A stretch of 64,000 nucleotides of DNA from Candidatus Omnitrophota bacterium (GTDB taxonomy: Bacteria; Omnitrophota; Gorgyraeia; 2-01-FULL-45-10). This document shows positions 7,695-15,181 of the stretch, one piece after another; position 1 is the stretch's first letter, and the number at the start of each line of letters is the position of its first letter. Location of the stretch: assembly GCA_028716065.1 (NCBI GenBank), contig JAQUQN010000002.1, forward strand, positions 8,618-72,617. The letters run 5' to 3'. Made by a program: the position numbers and the translations under genes. The notes beneath the pieces were generated by a model. The model worked only from the letters and a program-made list of their open reading frames with translations. It ran no database searches and was not told where the DNA came from.

Positions 7695-8414
7695 ATGGCC
7701 GTACGAATTAGGGAGATCAATAACATAAATATATTGGATATCGAGGGGAACATTGATATAAATTCCTCCGATATCATAGAGATGGTCGGCTGGCTCGTCA
7801 ACACCGGGAAACTTCAGATAATCCTGAATTTGGAGAACGCGGGGCTGGTCGACTATAGCGGGTTGTCGGTGCTGGCCATCGCATATAAAAACGTTGTTAA
7901 CCACAAAGGTAAAATTAAGTTCGCCCATGTTTCTCTGCCTGCGATGGAGATGTTCAAGATCGTGAGGCTGGACGGCCTCTTCGAATCGTATGCAGATGTT
8001 GAAGCCGCGCTTAAGAGCTTTAGCGAAGAAGAGATCGATAAACTTGCTCTGAGGCGAAAATTTACCAGGCTTGATATCCATCTGCGTGTTAAATACAGGA
8101 TTACGGATCCCCGGACAGACGAGGAACGCAAGGTCTTTGAGGGTGACGCCTTAAACATCAGCGCCGCGGGGGTATACATATATAGTTCTTCGAAATTACC
8201 CATAAATACGAAGGTGGATCTGGAATTCATGATCCCGAGCACCAATACCGCGCTGGCGGCGGATGGAAAGGTAGTCTGGCATGCGGACAAAGAGATTCAA
8301 CCGCACTCGTATCCCGGAATGGGGGTGGCGTTCACTCACCTATCATCGGAAAAAGAACAAAGAATAATCGATTTCATAGACAAGAATATCACCCACAGGG
8401 CAGAGCCTTATTAG
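7695..8414 (+). CDS. STAS-PilZ fusion protein
   Basis: 239 residues. Residues 1-110 form a STAS domain (anti-anti-sigma type), with the phosphorylatable Ser context VDYSGLSVLA. Residues 118-235 form a PilZ domain with RRKFTRLD and NISAAGVYIY, so cyclic di-GMP binding motifs are intact. The combination suggests that a partner-switch sensor is read out together with cyclic di-GMP. No anti-sigma kinase gene is adjacent. The upstream neighbour is the entericidin-like gene. Confidence 0.88.
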   Translation: MAVRIREINNINILDIEGNIDINSSDIIEMVGWLVNTGKLQIILNLENAGLVDYSGLSVLAIAYKNVVNHKGKIKFAHVSLPAMEMFKIVRLDGLFESYADVEAALKSFSEEEIDKLALRRKFTRLDIHLRVKYRITDPRTDEERKVFEGDALNISAAGVYIYSSSKLPINTKVDLEFMIPSTNTALAADGKVVWHADKEIQPHSYPGMGVAFTHLSSEKEQRIIDFIDKNITHRAEPY

Positions 8415-8430
8415 AGGCGAGCGGCATCTT

Positions 8431-9438
8431 ATGAAATGCAAATTTGATAAATGCAAAAATAGCTCTATTACAAATTCCGACTTTTGCTGGAACCATCTTC
8501 ATGACAAGGAGACATATAAAAAGGATCTTCTCGACCGCATCGACAGGGGCGAGGACTTGTCAGGTTATAATCTGCAAAAGGTCTCCTTCAAAGATGCACA
8601 CCTGGAGAAGGCCAATTTTTCTAAAGCCAACCTGTCTCAGTCTGACTTCTCCGGAAGCCATATATTCAATTCAATATTCGAGAACGCCGATCTGATAGGG
8701 GCGGATTTCACGGATTCCGACGTGACACACTGCGATCTGAAAGGGACTGACATCACAAAATCGCGTTTCGTGAATGCCAGGCTCTGGAACTCGAACCTAT
8801 CCGATTCGAACATGACGGAATGCGACATGTCGGGGGCTGATTTCTGGAATACCAGATTATTCAATGTAAAGATATGGCACACGACCTTCGCAGCCGCCAA
8901 GTCGCTCAATCAGAGGAATTTTTCAAGCGAAAAGAAATTGATGCCGGCGCCGCGGATAAACGAGACGGGCCTATTTTCGGCGCAGGAGTCATACAGGGAC
9001 CTCAAAGGCTACTTTCTCGCCGGCGGCATGTATGATGACGCCAGCTGGGCTTCGTTCAAGGAGAAGAGCCTGGAACGCCTTATCCTCCTGAAGAACAGGG
9101 ACATCGCGTATTTCCCCAGCCTTCTCATGAACATCCTGTGCGGATACGGCGAGAAACCTTACCGGATAGTACTGTCCGCGATCGTGTCGATACTTTTTTT
9201 CGCCATAATGTTCTTCACATTCAATACCGTAGAAAACCCCGCCAATCCCGGGTATTCGATGAACTGGGCCGATTATCTCTATTACAGCGCCATAACCTTT
9301 ACGACGGTGGGTTATGGCGACTTCATTCCGAGGCCGATCCCCATCTTCAGGCTCCTGGCGGCATGCGAGGGCTTCATAGGCGTCTTCCTGACAGGGCTCT
9401 TCGTATTCACGCTGGCAAGAAGATACTCTGCCAGATAA
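8431..9438 (+). CDS. Pentapeptide-repeat potassium channel
   Basis: 335 residues. The N-terminus carries a small Cys/His cluster (C-x4-C, then CWNHLH) that may bind zinc. Residues about 45-165 are pentapeptide repeats (A/S-D/N-L/F pattern, for example DLIGADFTDSDVTHCDL). The C-terminal 110 residues hold two membrane helices around the selectivity filter TTVGYGDF, the signature of 2-TM potassium channels. The repeat domain presumably acts as a cytoplasmic sensor or assembly platform. The gene follows the STAS-PilZ gene by 16 bases. Confidence 0.9.
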   Translation: MKCKFDKCKNSSITNSDFCWNHLHDKETYKKDLLDRIDRGEDLSGYNLQKVSFKDAHLEKANFSKANLSQSDFSGSHIFNSIFENADLIGADFTDSDVTHCDLKGTDITKSRFVNARLWNSNLSDSNMTECDMSGADFWNTRLFNVKIWHTTFAAAKSLNQRNFSSEKKLMPAPRINETGLFSAQESYRDLKGYFLAGGMYDDASWASFKEKSLERLILLKNRDIAYFPSLLMNILCGYGEKPYRIVLSAIVSILFFAIMFFTFNTVENPANPGYSMNWADYLYYSAITFTTVGYGDFIPRPIPIFRLLAACEGFIGVFLTGLFVFTLARRYSAR

Positions 9439-9466
9439 AACAAGTTACATAAATAGATCGGTACAA

Positions 9467-10432
9467 ATGCCTACCCGTAAAGTTGATTCTAAATTACACA
9501 AAATAAGGGACTCCGCAAAGATCTTGAAAGAGTCTCTCGAAAGATGCAGCATCTGTCCGCGCAGATGCGGCATAAACAGGATCAGAGGAGAGAGGGGTTA
9601 CTGCAGGGCCGGGCTGCAACCAGCAGTATATAGCCATTCTCCTCACCATGGAGAGGAGCCGCCTCTCTCAGGGACGCGGGGCTCCGGCACCATATTCTTT
9701 ACTTATTGCAACATGAAGTGCGCCTATTGTCAGAATTATTACTTCAGCCAGCTCGGGCACGGCGTGGAGATATCCATAGAAAAGCTTTCCGAGATAATGC
9801 TCGGGCTTGAAAAACACGGATGCCATAATATAAATCTCGTAAGCCCGACCCATTTCGTACCGCAGATAGTGATGGCGCTGGAGATGGCCGTTGGCAAGGG
9901 ACTGGATATACCGATCGTCTATAATAGCGGCGGATATGACCTGCCGCGGACATTACGCCTGCTTGAAGGTATTGTCGATATATACATGCCCGACATGCGG
10001 TATAGCGACGACAATACCGCAAAAAAGTATTCGGATGCGGAAGACTATGTTAAATATAACCGCGGTTCCGTGATGGAGATGCAGCGGCAGGTCGGAGATC
10101 TCTTACTCGACGAGAATGGTATCGCCGAAAAAGGGTTGATCGTCAGGCTTCTGGCGCTGCCGCAAGAGCTGTCCGGTATAAAAGAAAGTTTAAAGTTTAT
10201 AAAAGACAGGGTCAGCGGAAACGCCTACCTGAGTATCATGAGCCAGTACTACCCTACATATAAGGCCTATGATTTTAAAGAGCTATCGCGCGGCGTGACG
10301 AAGGAAGAGTATAAGAATGTTGTTGACGAGGCAAAGAGATTAGGGTTAAATAATGGTTGGATACAGGAGAGGCCCCGACAGCAAGACGTTACTTTCCTGG
10401 GTACAAACATAAAACCAAAAAGGGAAATTTAA
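9467..10432 (+). CDS. Radical SAM protein, pyruvate formate-lyase activase-like
   Basis: 321 residues. The radical SAM motif is CNMKCAYC (CxxxCxxC) and a second cluster of Cys lies at the N-terminus (CSICPRRCGINR). This arrangement matches the PIRSF004869 group of glycyl-radical activase-like proteins of unknown substrate. Its last codon is one base from the GAF-ANTAR gene, so the two are co-expressed. That may hint at a redox or small-molecule link, which is inference only. Confidence 0.85.
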   Translation: MPTRKVDSKLHKIRDSAKILKESLERCSICPRRCGINRIRGERGYCRAGLQPAVYSHSPHHGEEPPLSGTRGSGTIFFTYCNMKCAYCQNYYFSQLGHGVEISIEKLSEIMLGLEKHGCHNINLVSPTHFVPQIVMALEMAVGKGLDIPIVYNSGGYDLPRTLRLLEGIVDIYMPDMRYSDDNTAKKYSDAEDYVKYNRGSVMEMQRQVGDLLLDENGIAEKGLIVRLLALPQELSGIKESLKFIKDRVSGNAYLSIMSQYYPTYKAYDFKELSRGVTKEEYKNVVDEAKRLGLNNGWIQERPRQQDVTFLGTNIKPKREI

Positions 10433-10433
10433 G

Positions 10434-11147
10434 ATGCCTGAGAAGGAAAATAAAGGCGCTTCTTACGCCAGGCAACTGGAAGCGATCTCGAAGGTCAGCA
10501 AGACCATCACATCCGGACTATATCTGGAAGAGATCCTGAAACTCATCGTAACCGTGACGGCGGAGATAATGAACTCAAAGATATGTTCACTGATGCTGTT
10601 AGATGAGAAGAGCAACATGCTCGTGCTCAAGGCAACGCAGTCGATGAGCGAGGTCTATAATAAGAAGTCCCCCTTGAAGGTAGGCGAGGGCATTGCGGGC
10701 AAGGTCGCGCAACAGAACAGCCCTATGGCAATATATGATATAGCCAAGGAGGCGGAATATAAAAATAAGGACATAGCAAAAAAAGAAGGATTAAAATCCC
10801 TTCTATCCGTCCCTCTGGCAGTAAAGGGCAGGGTAATAGGCGTACTCAATAATTACACTTCTCACCCTCACAAGTTCATTAAAAGCGAAGTCGAACTTCT
10901 GACCACGGTAGCAAACCAGGCTGCCATAGTGATAGAAAACGCGGCGCTGATGCTAAAAGCGAAGGTCATGCAGGACGAACTTGAGACCAGAAAAACGGTC
11001 GAAAGGGCCAAGGGGGTACTGATGCGCACCCAGGGCCTTTCCGAAGAGGAGGCGTTCAGAAAGATACAGAAACAGAGCATGGACATGAGAAAAACGATGC
11101 GCGAGATTGCCGAGGCCATCCTGCTTCTCGAGAAGATGAAATCCTGA
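10434..11147 (+). CDS. GAF-ANTAR transcription antiterminator 1
   Basis: 237 residues. Residues about 15-165 form a GAF sensor domain; residues about 182-235 form an ANTAR domain with ERAKGVLM, GLSEEEAFRKIQ and MDMRKTMREIAEAIL, the conserved three-helix RNA-binding module. ANTAR proteins bind two-hairpin RNA with hexanucleotide loops and prevent transcription termination. No receiver domain is present, so the signal is probably a ligand of the GAF domain. The gene lies just upstream of the attenuated nadE unit and about 60% of its GAF-ANTAR sequence is shared by eye with the second copy at 30948. Target assignment is inference. Confidence 0.93.
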   Translation: MPEKENKGASYARQLEAISKVSKTITSGLYLEEILKLIVTVTAEIMNSKICSLMLLDEKSNMLVLKATQSMSEVYNKKSPLKVGEGIAGKVAQQNSPMAIYDIAKEAEYKNKDIAKKEGLKSLLSVPLAVKGRVIGVLNNYTSHPHKFIKSEVELLTTVANQAAIVIENAALMLKAKVMQDELETRKTVERAKGVLMRTQGLSEEEAFRKIQKQSMDMRKTMREIAEAILLLEKMKS

Positions 11148-11182
11148 CCCATGTTAGGCAATAAAAAGTTGCTACTTTATGA

Positions 11183-11210
11183 TTGACAGAATCTGAAAAT
11201 ATGGTATACT
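11183..11210 (+). promoter_or_regulatory. Promoter of the nadE unit
   Basis: TTGACA (11183-11188), 16-base spacer, TATACT (11205-11210). The predicted transcript starts only a few bases before the first leader hairpin. Confidence 0.8.
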
Positions 11211-11220
11211 TATTATGAAG

Positions 11221-11264
11221 AGACAAGGATGTCTTTCGGCAAAGTATGCTGAAAGACATTTTTT
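11221..11264 (+). promoter_or_regulatory. nadE leader switch 1 (ANTAR-type hairpin and terminator)
   Basis: AGAC(AAGGAT)GTCT is a 4-bp stem with a hexaloop having A at position 1 and G at position 4, as in ANTAR target RNAs. Its 3' arm GTCT is also the 5' arm of an 8-bp terminator stem, TGTCTTTC (11230-11237) with GAAAGACA (11251-11258), followed by six T. The two folds exclude each other. Confidence 0.7.
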
Positions 11265-11265
11265 A

Positions 11266-11311
11266 TAGACTAGGGCGTCTAGATCCGATATTGCGGATAT
11301 AGGCGTTTTTT
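11266..11311 (+). promoter_or_regulatory. nadE leader switch 2 (ANTAR-type hairpin and terminator)
   Basis: TAGAC(TAGGGC)GTCTA is a 5-bp stem with a hexaloop having G at position 4 but T at position 1. The sequence from 11275 on forms a 13-bp stem with one mismatch (loop ATATTG), followed by six T (11306-11311). The stem GTCTA arm is shared between both folds. This is the second switch in tandem, only two bases after the first terminator. Confidence 0.7.
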
Positions 11312-11327
11312 GTTTATAGGCGGTTTT

Positions 11328-13010
11328 ATGAAGAGAAATATGCGTTTTGCGATAGCCCAGATCGATTGTTGTGTAGGCGATTTTGAAGGCAACCTTAAGA
11401 AGATGACGGCCTGCCTTCAACAAGCCAAGCAGACGGGGGTGGATATTATAGCCTTTCCGGAACTTGCTGTGACGGGCTATCCCCCTGAAGATCTCCTCCT
11501 CAAGGCCAGATTCATAGATGAAAATCTGGAGACCTTGAGAAAGTTATCCAGGTCCGTAGAAGACGTGGTGGCCGTTATAGGTTTTGTCGACAGGATAGGC
11601 TCGGATATATATAATGCGGCAGCGGTAATATATAAAGGCAAGGTGCTAGGAAAATACTATAAGATGTTCTTGCCCAATTACGGCGTATTCGATGAGCACA
11701 GGTATTTCAGGCAGGGTAAGGAACCAATAGTATTCAAGTGGGGCGATCTGGTATTCGGTGTCAATATATGCGAGGACATATGGCATGAGGATGGGCCCAC
11801 CCGCGCCCAGGCTTCTAGAGGCGTGAAGGTCATAATAAATATCAACGCCTCGCCTTATTACAGCGGAAGGATCAGGGAAAGGGAGGAGGCCGTAAAAAGC
11901 CAGGCAATAGAGAATAAGGTCCATGTGGTTTACGCCAATCTCGTAGGAGGACAGGACGAACTGATCTTCGATGGCCAGAGCATGATAGTGGATAATAACG
12001 GAAAGATAATAAAAAAGGCCGAGGCCTTCAAGGAAGACTTGCTTATTGCTGACCTGGAGATACCGGAAAACTCTGAAAGATTGAAGGACCTTTATATTAC
12101 TATCGGTGATAGCGTACCTCCAAAAGATAAGCCTGGTCTGGTCCGGAAAGAGGTAAAGCAGTTAGACCCTGTTAGCGAGGTATATGAAGCGCTGGCCCTG
12201 GGATTGAGGGACTATGTGACCAAAAACGGTTTTAAAAAAGTGGTTCTCGGATTAAGCGGAGGGATAGACTCGTCCCTCGTTGCCTCCATAGCAACGGATG
12301 CCATGGGCAAGGACAATGTTATCGGAATTTACATGCCTTCCCGCTACTCTTCATCCGATTCGGAAAATGACGCCAAAAAACTGGCTGCGAATCTAGGCAT
12401 ACAGCTTTTGACCATAAGTATCGAGCAGATATTTAAAATATCCCTGATGTCGCTGGACCCTAAATTTTCCGGACTGGCCAAAGATTCGACCGAAGAGAAC
12501 CTTCAGGCGCGTATAAGGGGAAACATCCTGATGGCACTTTCAAATAAATTCGGGTGGCTGGTATTGACAACCGGAAATAAATCGGAGATGAGCACGGGTT
12601 ATTCTACATTGTATGGCGACATGGCAGGAGGACTGGCCGTTATAAAGGATGTCCCCAAAACTTTAGTTTATAAACTGGTTAAATACAGGAATACGGTGAG
12701 CGCTGTGATACCCGAGTCGGTGATCAAAAAGGAGCCCACGGCTGAACTGAAACACGACCAAAAGGATAGAGACACCCTGCCTCCCTACGATGTGCTGGAT
12801 CCTATCCTGAAGGCATATGTGGAGGATGATAAGGGACTGAAGGAAATAGTGGCATTGGGTTTTAACAAGGATACCGTATGCAAAGTCCTGAACATGGTCG
12901 ATAGAAGCGAATATAAACGCCGCCAATCGCCTCCGGGTTTGAAGATAACCCCTAGGGCGTTCGGCAGGGACAGGAGAATGCCGGTTACCTCTAGATATAA
13001 AGAATATTAA
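11328..13010 (+). CDS. nadE: Glutamine-dependent NAD+ synthetase
   Basis: About 560 residues in two domains. Residues 1-270 are a nitrilase-type glutaminase with Glu (AFPELAVTGYPPEDL), Lys (YKMFLPNYGVF) and Cys (VNICEDIWH). Residues 290-560 are the NAD synthetase with the P-loop GLSGGIDSS. It makes NAD from deamido-NAD, ATP and glutamine. The ATG at 11328 is chosen because AGGCGG lies 5-6 bases upstream and the TTG at 11310 falls in the terminator T-run. It is preceded by two tandem switches, so it is part of the proposed nitrogen regulon. Confidence 0.95.
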   Translation: MKRNMRFAIAQIDCCVGDFEGNLKKMTACLQQAKQTGVDIIAFPELAVTGYPPEDLLLKARFIDENLETLRKLSRSVEDVVAVIGFVDRIGSDIYNAAAVIYKGKVLGKYYKMFLPNYGVFDEHRYFRQGKEPIVFKWGDLVFGVNICEDIWHEDGPTRAQASRGVKVIININASPYYSGRIREREEAVKSQAIENKVHVVYANLVGGQDELIFDGQSMIVDNNGKIIKKAEAFKEDLLIADLEIPENSERLKDLYITIGDSVPPKDKPGLVRKEVKQLDPVSEVYEALALGLRDYVTKNGFKKVVLGLSGGIDSSLVASIATDAMGKDNVIGIYMPSRYSSSDSENDAKKLAANLGIQLLTISIEQIFKISLMSLDPKFSGLAKDSTEENLQARIRGNILMALSNKFGWLVLTTGNKSEMSTGYSTLYGDMAGGLAVIKDVPKTLVYKLVKYRNTVSAVIPESVIKKEPTAELKHDQKDRDTLPPYDVLDPILKAYVEDDKGLKEIVALGFNKDTVCKVLNMVDRSEYKRRQSPPGLKITPRAFGRDRRMPVTSRYKEY

Positions 13011-13012
13011 AC

Positions 13013-13098
13013 TCCTATCGCGTTGAAGAGATAGGATACTAAAAGGTGCGATGCAGCCCTTTATGCGCAAAGTAGGCGTGTAAAGGGCTTTAGTTTTT
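13013..13098 (+). promoter_or_regulatory. Leader switch before the sigma-like gene
   Basis: First hairpin 13013-13036: a 7-bp stem TCCTATC/GATAGGA, a G-A mismatch, a C-G pair, then hexaloop GTTGAA. Second hairpin 13042-13062: AAAGG and GC (one bulged T) pairing with GCCCTTT around hexaloop GATGCA. Both loops have G at position 4 and G rather than A at position 1. The second hairpin shares its 3' arm with the terminator AGCCCTTTA (13055-13063) and TAAAGGGCT (13081-13089), followed by TTTAGTTTTT. No clear promoter is seen, so it probably regulates read-through from nadE. Confidence 0.65.
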
Positions 13099-13116
13099 AC
13101 AAGGCTGGTGATAAGA

Positions 13117-13656
13117 ATGAACTTAAATTTCGAAACGCTCGTCAATAGAATAACGCCCACGCTGAAAAGGATAACGCACCGGCTTAACGGCCATTTTACC
13201 TTTTTCGACGACGATGATCTATACCAGGAGGCCGTGACATATCTATGGCCGCTCTTCCAAAGAGGCAGACTTGGCGACAAGACGGACAGTTATATCCTAC
13301 AGGGCTGTTATTTTCATCTTAAAAATTATATACGCACCTCGATGGACAAGGCCAAATTGATAAGCATCTATAAGATAATAGATGCTGACGAAACCGAGCT
13401 TGGCGCGGTCCTGGCCGCGAAGGAGACGCCGGATCCGGAAAATCTGGAATACAAGATATTACTGAAAGAATCGGATAGGATGGGCCTGACGGAAAAGGAA
13501 AGGCGCGTTATATCATATTCATTGGAGGGACTTACTACAAGAGAGATAGGCGACCGCCTCGGTGTATCTCACGTAATGGTGCTAAAGATAAAGGGAAAGA
13601 TCAAACATAAGCTGCGTATTTTCAGAAATGAATACCGGAGAGGTTACCAAAATTAG
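13117..13656 (+). CDS. Sigma-70 family RNA polymerase sigma factor-like protein
   Basis: About 179 residues. The N-terminal half resembles sigma region 2 (DDDLYQEAVTYLWPLFQRG, then YFHLKNYIRTSMDK) and the C-terminal half is region 4 with a helix-turn-helix (LTEKERRVISYSLEGLTTREIGDRLGVS). It has no anti-sigma partner next door. Start: ATG at 13117 is preferred because GGTGAT lies just upstream; a GTG at 13108 is in frame. It sits between nadE and the porin-amtB-glnK unit behind an attenuator, and its last codons contain the upstream half of the porin promoter block. Confidence 0.8.
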   Translation: MNLNFETLVNRITPTLKRITHRLNGHFTFFDDDDLYQEAVTYLWPLFQRGRLGDKTDSYILQGCYFHLKNYIRTSMDKAKLISIYKIIDADETELGAVLAAKETPDPENLEYKILLKESDRMGLTEKERRVISYSLEGLTTREIGDRLGVSHVMVLKIKGKIKHKLRIFRNEYRRGYQN

Positions 13657-13676
13657 GCATTTTTTACTTGTAGAAT
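13641..13676 (+). promoter_or_regulatory. Promoter block shared with glnA (porin-amtB-glnK)
   Basis: AGGTTACCA (13641-13649), seven variable bases, then GCATTTTTTACTTGTA (13657-13672) and a possible -10 TAGAAT (13671-13676). The same bipartite block, with the same 7-base gap, precedes glnA. GGTTACC is palindromic and may be an activator or sigma-factor site. No -35 of the usual type is seen. Confidence 0.6.
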
Positions 13677-13702
13677 CGTAGCCTTGGCAACAAAGGCTAA
13701 AG

Positions 13703-13762
13703 ACACATAGAAGTGTAAAAATGACGAAGGCGTTTGGAAGATAAAACGCCTTTTATTTTTTT
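13703..13762 (+). promoter_or_regulatory. Porin leader switch 1
   Basis: First hairpin ACAC(ATAGAA)GTGT with A1 and G4 in the hexaloop. Second hairpin GAC(GAAGGC)GTT is weak (3 bp) but in the same position relative to the terminator as in the other leaders. Terminator: AAGGCGTTT (13727-13735) pairs with AAACGCCTT (13744-13752), followed by a T-rich tract. A separate hairpin, AGCCTT/AAGGCT, lies upstream at 13680-13698. Confidence 0.6.
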
Positions 13763-13767
13763 CATAG

Positions 13768-13823
13768 TGGACAGGGACGTCTATTCTAATCCGAGGAGGA
13801 AAGGAGAGGCGTCTTTTGTTTTT
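13768..13823 (+). promoter_or_regulatory. Porin leader switch 2
   Basis: TGGAC(AGGGAC)GTCTA is a 5-bp stem with hexaloop A1 and G4. Its 3' arm is part of a second terminator: GACGTCT (13776-13782) with AGGCGTC (13807-13813), 7 bp, followed by TTTTGTTTTT. It lies 20 bases before the porin ribosome-binding site. Confidence 0.7.
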
Positions 13824-13842
13824 ATATTAAAGGAGATTTTTA

Positions 13843-15159
13843 ATGAGTCTTAATACAAAAAACATACTTAGCGGTCTTGTGGTGTCTCTCTTTATAATCA
13901 TCAGTTCCTCTACGGCGGTATTTGCGAATGAGATAGAGGAGCTAAGAAATGAGATAAAGATGATGAAGGAGAAGCTTAGCGCCATGGAGGCGAGATTGCA
14001 GCAATCCGAGGCAAGGGCCGCAGACGCCGAAAAACCAAAAACTGGACCGGAAGGGACTATTACGGACGCCATCACCTCGATTACTAAGGAGATAGAGTTT
14101 CATGGTTTTGTAGACACTTCCTATATATTCAATACGAATACGCCTGTACCTCCCAACCCCAGGACTAACAACCTCCGGGTATTCGATACGGACGCCAATG
14201 GATTCATGCTCAACATGGCACAATTGAGCTTTGAAAAGACCGTATCGAAAGAATCACCCCTGGGCTTCAGGGTAGACCTGGATTTCGGCCAGGACGCAAA
14301 ACTCATACACTCAAACGGCCTTGGCAATCCCGGAGACGAATTCGACCTTGAGCAGGCATATGCACAGTTCTGCATCCCATTCAGCCTTCCTTTAATGGAT
14401 ACGTTGAGTTTCAAGTTCGGCAAATTCGTCACGTTAATGGGCGCGGAAGTCATTGAATCCGTCAATAACTGGAATTTTTCCAGGTCGTACCTTTTCGGTT
14501 ACGCGATACCGTTCACGCATACGGGCTTGAGGGCCTATTATAAACCCTTCGCGGACATACCGGTCGAATCGTACATCGGCATAGTCAATGGATGGGATCA
14601 GGTGGACGACCTTAACCGGGCCAAGACGCTGGAAGCCCAGATAGCCGTAACACCTAACGATAAGCTATCGTTTTCGTTGGGAGGCATGTTCGGTCCGGAG
14701 AGGGCGGATTCCAATAAGGATTTCCGGGACCTTATAGATTTCGTCATAACCTACCAGCCTCTTGATAAGTTGACTTTAAAAGCCAACTATGACTACGGGT
14801 GGGAGAGGAATGGCACGTCGGCCTTCGCCGGCTATACAGACGGCAAGGACGCATCCTGGGATGGTGTTGCCGGTTACGCCAAATATGATATTTTCGACTG
14901 GTGGTCGATCGCCGGCCGCGGTGAATTTTTCCATGACAGGAACGGCGTAAGGACAGGCGTCCTTACAAGTTCTACGATGCCCATCTCCGACCTGGCTGTC
15001 TGGGAATTCACACTTACCAATGAATTCAAGATATTTAAAAATTTCATAGCGAGATTTGAATATAGGTTCGACAAGGCAAGCGGTCAGGCCTTCACGAAAA
15101 ACAAGACTACCGCTAATAATCAAAGCACTATAGCTGCTGAAGTAATAACCAAGTTTTAA
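13843..15159 (+). CDS. Outer-membrane beta-barrel porin
   Basis: 438 residues: a signal peptide (about 1-29), a coiled-coil segment (residues 30-65, NEIEELRNEIKMMKEKL), then a beta-barrel ending in a C-terminal aromatic residue (ITKF). The barrel part (GFVDTSYIFN, LSFEKTV, FRVDLDFGQDAKLI) resembles porin-2 / BBP2 (PF07642) proteins. Being first in the unit with amtB and glnK, it probably lets ammonium or small nitrogen compounds through the outer membrane; this substrate is inferred from context only. Confidence 0.85.
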   Translation: MSLNTKNILSGLVVSLFIIISSSTAVFANEIEELRNEIKMMKEKLSAMEARLQQSEARAADAEKPKTGPEGTITDAITSITKEIEFHGFVDTSYIFNTNTPVPPNPRTNNLRVFDTDANGFMLNMAQLSFEKTVSKESPLGFRVDLDFGQDAKLIHSNGLGNPGDEFDLEQAYAQFCIPFSLPLMDTLSFKFGKFVTLMGAEVIESVNNWNFSRSYLFGYAIPFTHTGLRAYYKPFADIPVESYIGIVNGWDQVDDLNRAKTLEAQIAVTPNDKLSFSLGGMFGPERADSNKDFRDLIDFVITYQPLDKLTLKANYDYGWERNGTSAFAGYTDGKDASWDGVAGYAKYDIFDWWSIAGRGEFFHDRNGVRTGVLTSSTMPISDLAVWEFTLTNEFKIFKNFIARFEYRFDKASGQAFTKNKTTANNQSTIAAEVITKF

Positions 15160-15181
15160 TATAAGGAAGGAGGAAAATGCG

